Positions 58,101-64,000 of a stretch of DNA of 64,000 nucleotides are shown here, one piece after another. The notes under the pieces are model-generated. The model was not told where the DNA came from and searched no databases. It saw only the letters and a program-made list of their open reading frames with translations. The translations under genes and the position numbers were made by a program. How positions within the stretch are numbered: position 1 is the stretch's first letter; each line of letters begins with the position of its first letter. The DNA comes from Lineus longissimus. Its lineage: Eukaryota > Nemertea > Pilidiophora > Heteronemertea > Lineidae. The stretch covers positions 6,758,001-6,822,000 of the forward strand of contig NC_088316.1 of the NCBI RefSeq assembly GCF_910592395.1, read 5' to 3'.

Positions 58101-58482
58101 GTTGTACTTTCGTGCCGTTCCAAATCACTAAATTCTTGCTTGACGTCACCACCTGTTCCTTCTTGACGAAGCGTTGGCAGATTGTGTTGACATCTGCACC
58201 AGAGTCAAGCTGGAACTTAAGATACTGTCCATTCACTTGCATTTTGGCAGTCAAAATGTCTTTACGTTTTGAGCTAACGTTGGCAAGATAGTAGCTATCA
58301 TCCTCAGAATCATCATAGGTTTGCCCACTGACTAGCTTCACCATGGGTTTCTTACACTTAATTCTGAAATGATTCTTTCCATGACAGTTATCACATGATT
58401 TGCCCCAGGCAGGGCATTGTTCCTTTATCATGGCAGGAGTCGTACCACAATAATTGCATTCACGGGTGAGTGATTTTGCGAC
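55153..58482 (-). CDS. pol: Pol polyprotein of element B (CCHC end, PR, RT, RNase H, IN)
   Basis: Uninterrupted from just after a TAA at 58485 to TAA at 55153, about 1,109 codons. It opens with zinc-knuckle-like Cys/His sequence (ECNYCGTT … CPAWGKSCDNCHGKNHFRIKC), which normally ends Gag. Then the protease D-S-G at residue 93; RT with KLDVRNAFWHVRL and an unusual Ala-Asp-Asp (FTIADDITVAG) in place of YxDD; RNase H (IQVDSSKDGMG, ENDHKPL); integrase H-x3-H/C-x2-C, GDFFEI (D), ITDPGSQL (D), NGKAEAAVKV (E). The C-terminus has the SGRMRTAPKHLQDYI motif. The coding frame is still open, but the link to gag is broken upstream. Confidence 0.93.
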   Translation of the reverse strand, partial: VAKSLTRECNYCGTTPAMIKEQCPAWGKSCDNCHGKNHFRIKCKKPMVKLVSGQTYDDSEDDSYYLANVSSKRKDILTAKMQVNGQYLKFQLDSGADVNTICQRFVKKEQVVTSSKNLVIWNGTKVQPKGETKLPVRNVKTGETVTVSFVVVPNNLTCLLGLNTIRDMRLISVNEDRFVSGVNLKTPHPAPALGDLGEAHLTVNPEIKPRALPCRNVPVAINDDVKSELEHLVQLGVLASVTEPTEWVSQMAVVRKASGKLRICIDPQPLNEALMREHYKKPTVDDVLPMLHDAKVFSKLDVRNAFWHVRLDEESSLLTTMITPFGRYRWLRLPFGLKVSSEIFQRRLTEVLSGLEGTFTIADDITVAGCGSSKAEALKDNDNKLTKLYQRCDERHIVLNDDKKEIGKPQIPFHGHLFTEYGVKADSSKVEAITKMPAPTDILGVKRLCGMVQYMAKFLPNLAKDLEPIRALTRKETEWNWSPACDQALATVKAKLSDTPVLAYFDTKKETKIQVDSSKDGMGAVLLQDGKPVEYASRSLSSSERNWAQIEKELLAVVFGLERFDQYTYGRKVIAENDHKPLAAILKKPLSQAPKRLQALLMRVHRYDVDFHFLKGSELVIADALSRAFIDTCDMRTRIMNINFSPKISDTQLEEVRIATENDMALQSLLPFILDGWPDSKQLVPPEARLYFDMRDTLSYQEGIILKGEAIVIPSALRREMKNRIHSAHLGYNSMMRRARGLIFWPGMAQDIKQLVEACEPCQELRARNSKETLKVQSDGDCPWDKVAGDFFEIEGKIYLVVIDCYSNFIEVDPMPTITSARTIAVLKKHFARYGIPRVMITDPGSQLTSKEFRTFTEEWGIIHVESSPGHHSANGKAEAAVKVAKYLLKKAQKNGTDPNTALLEQRNTPREDTGLSPAEMMFGRRTRTMIPCFKLNQPANASAAMEKRRQHNKSVKTYHDRRAKDLSKLLPGQTVYFEHCENKQWVLGTVLDILGDRTYRVEGKTGGVYRRNRVQMRPTSVQSPKPPVSFSSAYRPIVTAPQSRPISDTISETPERDNDNVQSDNPPNNPTNAFRDTGMTPPITAPPPRTSGRMRTAPKHLQDYIICK

Positions 58483-58544
58483 TTAGGAGTTTGAGGACGA
58501 GACTGTGATTTTCTCTGTTGAAACTGAACCGGTTTCTTGTTGCG

Positions 58545-59135
58545 TCAGATAGAGTCATTACGGAGTGCTTTTCCATGAATCGTTGCGTTTTCGGTAGCCT
58601 TACAAATGTTGAGCGCAGAGTCGAGCGTCAGGTTTCTTTCGCGGAGAAGGAGTTTTTGAGTGTCCAGATCTGCAATGCCTAGCACAAGCCTATCACGAAG
58701 GATGGAGTTAACAGAATCCATGTGGTAGTTGCAGGTTTTGATGAGAGTTCTGATTACAGCCAAGAAAGCTTCGAACGATTTACCTGGTTTCTGGTCCCTT
58801 TTGTTGAACAAAAACCTTTCGTAAGTTTCATTCACTTCACCGATTGCATAGGTGTCGAATTTTCCGATGACCTCTGCCGTAGTTCTGGCATCTTCCTCGG
58901 TGTCAAAATGGAAACCATTGTAAACACGGAGACCTTCATCTCCCAGCGTATGGAGCAGTAGAGCCACTTGGTACGCCCGATCATGACCACCCAGGTTGGT
59001 GATCACTGAATAGTTGTTCCACTTCTGCTTGAAGATACGCCAGTTATCAGCAATGCAGGGTGCAGCACTAAAATCTGGTGGTTGAGGGGGCTTAATTCCA
59101 GACACGGGACGTGGTGGCGGAACAGGAGCATCCAT
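58545..59135 (-). pseudogene. gag: gag of element B, ending early
   Basis: ATG at 59135, 196 codons. Pro-rich start, then NWRIFKQKWNNYSVITNLGG, VALLLHTLGDEGL, FNKRDQKPGKSFEAFLAVIRTL, and LRDRLVLGIADLDTQKLLL, the capsid-like core of this gypsy group. It stops at a TGA, yet the same frame continues as RNKKPVQFQQRK for some 38 more codons before another stop, while the CCHC knuckles lie in the next frame (from 58482). One nonsense and one frame change thus separate Gag from its nucleocapsid and from Pol. Confidence 0.88.
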
Positions 59136-59320
59136 CTCTCATGCAGTAGAAGTCCAGTGTACAATGCACCCACAAAATGCACAGACGAATGTACGTGGAA
59201 AAACAGGCCACGGCGGATTTCCAGACCGCGTTGAAGTGGGACAGTTCGGGGCTTATTTGATCAGTTTAAGACAGTTCATCATCATCTTTCTTCGTTTTAG
59301 TAGAATCTAGGACTCTTTAA

Positions 59321-59334
59321 CACCGCTGCCACCA
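59321..59334 (-). other. primer binding site of element B, tRNA-Leu type
   Basis: TGGTGGCAGCGGTG directly follows the 5' LTR on the minus strand, identical to that of element C. Confidence 0.8.
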
Positions 59335-59508
59335 TGTTTCGTAAAGCGGGTAGCGCCTGGCAGGGCAACAGAGTCTAGAATAATCGGAGATGAAATCATA
59401 GGAATCACATGCTTTATTTCTCACGTCGGACTACGATCTACTGTTACACCGGGAAGGTCTAAAATACAGACTTTGCTAACTAGATTGGAATATGCTGAAT
59501 ACTCAACA
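59335..59508 (-). repeat. 5' LTR of element B
   Basis: 174 bp, counterpart of 54660-54833, followed by the GTGGT target duplicate. Confidence 0.93.
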
Positions 59509-59513
59509 GTGGT

Positions 59514-59741
59514 GTCTCCAAAAGATCACACCACACTAGACTTTTAGAAGCTCTGGATGTTTCAAAAGTTAAACCAGTAGTTGATAGAAATTGTGCCAAA
59601 TTATATAGAAATATTTTTAAAACTGACTCCCCCGCAAGGGATTTGAATGTAATTTTATTTGCTAAGTTTTTATCGGAAGGTATGGATTCCGTAAAGGGCA
59701 CACTTTTATCAAAAACTCTTTCATGTGGTTTTAACCCATAA
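59514..59741 (+). pseudogene. C-terminal end of the nested LINE ORF2
   Basis: Resumes the LINE reading (VSKRSHHTRLLEALDVSKVKP … AKFLSEGMDSVKGTLL) and stops in TAA at 59739-59741. It is followed by a 3' UTR to about 60004 containing a GC-rich hairpin-prone stretch and a TAATAAATAAATA tail. This end marks the LINE as 3'-complete. Confidence 0.75.
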
Positions 59742-60009
59742 AAAGCTGATGATGGGAGAGGCTGTCCCTCACTCTTTGGCCCCTCGCCGCGCGGAGGATG
59801 GTGCCGTTGACAGTCTGCGCTGTCTCCTGCGGGACGAGGGCTACGGGGTCAGGGACTCACCCTCCCATCGCTTGGTCAAATTAATGCTCAGGCATTAACT
59901 GTGTAAATGATACTGTGATTTTATGTATGTGTTCAGGCATCCTATTTATTACCGTAATCTTATGTACTATGTGTTCTTCATGTATATGGAGGTTTAATAA
60001 ATAAATAAG

Positions 60010-60330
60010 ATGTATATTTGCTATGAGTACCTACAACAAAAGTTTCATCGAAAACAAGTCACTAATAAGCGAGATATCACACTTTTTAGATATCGACATT
60101 TGGCCCCCTGGAGGCCAAGTTGAGAATCAGATCGGACCGAAATGTAGTGTCAGAGGTCACCTGACCTAGGGGGTGCTGTGTACAAAGTTTCAAGATCATA
60201 GCCCTAGCGGTTAAGAAACGTGCCACTGTTTCTGAAACAGGATACGACGGACGACGACGACGACGACGACGACGCCGCCGCCGCCGACGGACACAGCGCT
60301 ATCGTATAGACTCCCCTTACGGTGAGCCAA
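60010..60330. repeat. resumed interspersed repeat with GAC microsatellite end
   Basis: Continues the unit interrupted at 46369: GAAAACAAGTCACTAATAAG, CCCCCTGGAGGCC, GTTAAGAAACGTGCCA, then (GAC)n/(GCC)n at 60245-60291 and ACTCCCCTTACGGTGAGCC. This is probably the natural 3' end of the repeat family. Confidence 0.85.
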
Positions 60331-61679
60331 AAATAGAAAACTGCTTTAACTCGCCTTAATAATGTAACCGCTAGAGCTATACAGATATCAAGCTTGGCAC
60401 AAATACGCCCTACATCTATAGTTCACAAAATGATGTCCAGTCCTTGGTCAACAGAGGACCACATGGACCATGGATCGCTTATTGAAATCATAAGTAGCTT
60501 TGTTCTTTTTCAGGTTGCCTCGGAGAACCTCAAAGTGGATTTTGATGCCCATCTTGACCAACAGTCATTAGATATAGCGTGCTGCAAACCCAGTGGATGA
60601 TACCGTCACAATTCTGAACTCCACAGACTGGCCAGATAGTCGTGTGTCATCTTACATCACCAATTGGAGGTACGTTTGAGCAATGAGCTACCTCACCTTC
60701 TCAAGGCCAGTCACAAGGAATCTGGTGTGCCTCGCTTGATTCGAGTGCTGTCCCCTCTTTCTCCCTTTCAGGGACTGTGTTTTTGAGGATATATCTTCGT
60801 TATTGTTCTTTGTCGCTTTTTCTGTCAAGGAATCGAATAAAATGTGTTTTTCTAAAAATGGTTGTTGTTTCTACTAACAAACTCTCAAATCAATTCTACA
60901 CGGGCCGTGATGGGCCGAAGACAACTGGATCTCATCTTCATTTCCCCTCCTCTAAAATCAACAAGTCCAAAACTGGATTTTACCTTCAGTGAACCTCAAG
61001 CAGAGTCAACCTACGCCAATCTTAGTCCTAACCCGAAATAGATGAGATCCATTATACAATATTGATCTTTTTTGTTGCTGTTGATTAATCTGAAAAGACG
61101 ATATAGTGTCCTTCACTATGCTAAAGTCCTAACTCAACTGAACTATAACTCAAATTAACTTCAAAATCACGGTAGAAGTTCTCTGTACTGAGAACTCAGT
61201 CCAAATCGCATGTAGCCTGTACATGCTCTATTTTCACGTCCTTGATTGAACACACTAGAATTAACCCTCCAGGGTCAAGAGAAATCACACTTCTCAACTT
61301 TGGCCAACGGTAGGCCCTTTGCAATGTGCATGAAATTTCACCCAAATAGGACTTGGTGACAATTTGGAATTATATTGACCCAAAACACCCCAAACTTTTT
61401 CACCTTGTCCTGTTTGAGAGAACTCAAACTGAACTTAAATCTTTGCACTTCACAAAATTTTGAACTCCTCCATAGAATAATTGGCTGAATGGAAGTTTTG
61501 CCCATTAAGACAGAATTGCACACTCACTTAATTCGAACATGACTGATACAATTTTGACAAGCCTTTAACCAAAGACAAATTGTGTCCCTTTGGACCATTT
61601 TCCCCACAAAATGGAAATTTTCTCAGTATTTACCAGTGAAGTATAAGTTCACTCTAGTTCGAATCAAATGACTGATCAT
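60331..61679. other. intergenic or untranslated, nothing recognised
   Basis: The right part should contain the 3' LTR of the BEL/Pao element, but without the second LTR in the window its ends cannot be fixed. Purine tracts on the minus strand at about 61573-61610 are possible polypurine tracts. A 68-codon ORF at 60394-60600 has no domain. Confidence 0.4.
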
Positions 61680-64000
61680 TCAGTCTTTACCATACAAAGG
61701 CTTTTCGGATATCATGATGCGCACGCTTAGCTCGTGTCCTCGAGCAAGAGTCACACTGTCGCCAATATTCCGGGGTTTTTTCGAGTCTCTGACTTGGTCG
61801 TCCGGGAATTCGAGGGGGCTCAATCGGTTGATTGGCCGCAGGAACTCGCTGACTGTAGTTTTCACCCTCGCTGCTCTTACCAATCCATCACTTCCTGGGT
61901 AGGTTTCGGCAACTTTGGCAAGTCTCCATTGTCCGCGAGGCAATTTTTCGTCTACCAGGATGCAAAGAGAGTCGTTTTGTAGATATTTCGTCTCATACAG
62001 CCACTTTTTACGATTGTGAAATAGCGGTAAAAGTTCGTTCTGCCAAGGAGCCCAGAAATGCCGGAGCAGCTCTTGGACTCTCTGCCATCGCCATCTCGGA
62101 TTGATTCTCTGCAGTTCATCAACTGCAGGCGGGGCCAGCTGACCTCCCAACTGACCGTGAAGGAAGTGGTTGGGAGTAAGTGGTAGATCATCGTTTGGAT
62201 CGCTGCTAGGTGGCGTCAGAGGCCTGGAGTTAATTAGGCCTTCTGCTTCAACAACAAACGTATGAAATTCTTCATCATTGATGTCTGCTCGGCTGATGAT
62301 AGTCTTCAGAGCTCTTTTGGCCGCTTTCACCATGATTTCGAAAATGCCTCCAAAATGTGGAGCAGCCGGTGGGTTAAAGTGCCATTTTAACCCCTTGTTC
62401 TGGTAACCAATCGTCGTCTGCACCTTGTTCCAATCCACAGCAAACTCCCGAAGTTCCCTCTCACCGGCTATGAAGTTGGAACCATTGTCTGTAAGGACAT
62501 ATTCTGGTACTCCAGTAGTTTTGCCTGATCTTGTGGATTGTTGCTTCTCTTCCTACTGGGTGGCCGATTTTATCGTGTGCTCTCTGAACCACTAATCTTG
62601 TCACGTCTCCTTTTCTGGGTAGAAATACTGGGTATTTTTCATCATCGTTCAAGTATTCTACTTTCTCCAGGCGTGATCTCAGGCGTAGAAGTTGTCTTGT
62701 CTCATCAAAGAAGGGACTGAGTGAAGCAAGTGGACTAGATTTCTTGACTGTGTTAATCCCTGATGACATTGCAGTTATCTCCTCTTGAAATTCTTCTTTT
62801 TGAGCTTGACGGACTAGACAGTCTTCTGCTTCTTTGAACTCTTCTGTGGTCAGCTCATCTGTCCAGGACTGGGCACCCTGTGGTGGAGGTTTCTTCAGGA
62901 TCCACTTGATGATTCTTCTTACAAATCCGATCCTTCAAGCAAGACGGTTCAAGTTACTCCATCGACATGGGTGTAAACAGAAGTTTACACCTGGTCTCCA
63001 CGGCGGTTCTGGTACAATTGCAAAGGTTGAAGATTTCTCAGATTCAGCATTCTCATCTGCAATCGGAATCTTCCGTACAGGCCACTTGTCTTCTGCATCC
63101 TTGAGGAAGCTTGGCCCTTCCCACCATAGTTCGGATTCCATCAAATCTTGCACCCTTGCTCCTCTGCTGACTATGTCCGCAGGGTTCTTCTTTGTTGGAA
63201 CGTGACGCCACTGATCTGCTGTGGTCTTTGTTTGGATTTCTCCCACATGGTTGGTGACGTACGGCTTATACTCCTTTCCAGACCTTGTAATCCAGAACAG
63301 CACATTCATTGAGTCTGTCCAATACGTGACTTGAAGTGGTTTTCCCTCCTTTCCACTTTCTAAGGCTCTCCCTGGCTTTTCTGCTATTCTCGTCCCCACC
63401 ACTGCTCCACAGAGCTCCAATTTGGCGATCGATATTGCTTTAAGTGGTGACAGTCTGGCCTTGGCCATCACCAATCTGACTATGACACTATGGGTTGTCT
63501 CTGTTCTTGAGTAGATTACAGCTGCAAAGGCATCCTTGGATGCATCGCAAAACACGTGTAGCTCTGTTACCATATCTCTGTTCATTCAAATGTGTCTCTC
63601 GATTTTGACGCTTCTCAGGTGATGTAGGTCTTCCATCCAACCGTACCATTCTCTTGCTAAATCCTCGATGATTGGGTCATCCCATTCTTGGCTCCGGACC
63701 CAGGTTCTCTAGTAAATAATCCAAGCCTGTATCCTGTACGGATCCAATAATCCCAAGGGGTCAAAAAACTTGGCCATGCATTTCAAGATTCCTCTCCTAG
63801 TGGCAGGGGCATCTTGTGGTCCCGGGGCTGTGGACTTGAACGTGAACTTGTTTTCTTCAGCCATCCAAATGAATCCTAGAACCTTCTGCTGAGTTGGAAT
63901 TGCATCTTGTTGTCCCTCAATATTGACGCTTGGATTCACTGCTAGATTCTCTTTGGCTATTCCCGCCAATACGTCCTGATGACTTGACTGCAACTTCCTC
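61680..64000 (-). mobile_element. BEL/Pao LTR retrotransposon, 3' part, cut by window edge
   Basis: Minus-strand pol remnants in order from the right edge: the end of RT, RNase H, integrase zinc region, integrase core and a DUF5641-type C-terminus. That order and the DUF5641 end are typical of BEL/Pao. Gag, protease, most of RT and the 5' LTR lie beyond 64000. Confidence 0.9.
61680..64000 (-). pseudogene. pol: BEL/Pao pol remnant (RT end, RNase H, IN, DUF5641)
   Basis: From the right: RT/RNase H junction with GILKCMAKFFDPLGLLDPY, a hallmark of Pao pol. TAG stops the frame at 63709 and TGA at about 63586. RNase H follows (ELHVFCDASKDAFAAV, YWTDSMNVLFWI, VPTKKNPADIVSRG), then TGA at 62935 and the linker. 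The integrase zinc region is cut short after HDKIGHPVGREATIHKIRQNYW, and a frame change and deletion remove the stretch with the first catalytic Asp; the second is seen in the +1 frame near 62490 (LTDNGS). The core (HFNPPAAPHFGGIFE, with Glu) and DUF5641 (LPRGQWRLAKV) are intact to TGA at 61680. Clearly inactive. Confidence 0.9.

Larger units (their letters stand above)
54660..59508 (-). mobile_element. Ty3/gypsy LTR retrotransposon (element B)
   Basis: Direct LTRs 54660-54833 and 59335-59508 (both 174 bp; about four differences by eye) start TGTTTCGTAAAG and end ACTCMACA on the plus strand. The 5-bp target duplicate GTGGT flanks both sides (54655-54659 and 59509-59513). Primer site, gag and a long intact-looking pol lie on the minus strand. 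It is inserted in the LINE in the same orientation as element C, 265 bp away. Confidence 0.95.
46370..60004 (+). mobile_element. 5'-truncated LINE carrying nested insertions
   Basis: LINE coding sequence begins abruptly at 46370 inside a repeat unit and ends with an AATAAATA-type tail at about 60004. ATAAG flanks both sides (46365-46369 and 60005-60009) as a probable target duplication, and the disrupted repeat resumes at 60010. LINE pieces lie at 46370-47012, about 49290-49351, 54400-54659 and 59514-60004. Inserted between them are a TIR element with other DNA (47014-about 49290) and two gypsy elements (49352-54394 and 54660-59508). The LINE's own length is about 1.5 kb. Confidence 0.85.

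Noticed and set aside
57659-58291. 210-codon plus-strand ORF opposite pol of element B
   Set aside because: Antisense shadow of the protease and RT coding region, with no domain of its own.

Overview
This window reads as metazoan nuclear DNA from a marine invertebrate. It is AT-leaning, nearly all large ORFs belong to eukaryotic transposable elements, the one credible host gene has a GT-AG intron, and there are no bacterial operons. The interspersed repeats (a roughly 285-bp tandem unit ending in a GAC microsatellite, AAGAGGCCCAAGGGCCT-type ends, tRNA-derived SINEs, THAP and PYxFEP-type ORFs) remind me of lophotrochozoan genomes, but that placement is inference and I cannot name a species.

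Layout. 1-1925: decayed APE-type LINE. 1930-10744: a complete, young Ty3/gypsy retrotransposon (element A) with 289-bp LTRs that look identical, a 4-bp target duplication, gag, pol in the -1 frame with a candidate slippery site, and one in-frame TAG. 10749-20479: mostly anonymous DNA with a TA-flanked MITE carrying a SINE, a second SINE head, a 1.36-kb Tc1-like element with IR/DR ends, and a 21-bp perfect hairpin. 20483-21127: a PIF/Harbinger-derived MITE that still holds pieces of transposase. 21250-22020: 3' end of a CR1/L2-like LINE. 23-31 kb: hairpin MITEs, mariner-like fragments, a tRNA-like SINE head, a decayed CENP-B/pogo-type transposase and a LINE RT scrap.

34784-36316: the best host-gene candidate, on the minus strand: a PAN/apple-like exon spliced in phase 0 to a 344-codon terminal exon of unknown family. 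44.0-44.9 kb: a THAP-domain ORF facing a short acidic ORF with a PYMFEP motif.

45203-60330 is a stack of insertions. A tandem repeat array was split by a 5'-truncated LINE (46370-60004). That LINE was in turn hit by two related minus-strand Ty3/gypsy elements, C (49352-54394) and B (54660-59508), each with a 5-bp target duplication and a tRNA-Leu-type primer site, and by further unclassified DNA including a TIR element. The right edge (61680-64000) is a broken BEL/Pao element running off the window.

The genes therefore do not form a pathway. Most of the window is a record of retrotransposon and DNA-transposon activity, with one probable cellular gene and two small domain-bearing ORFs among the debris.
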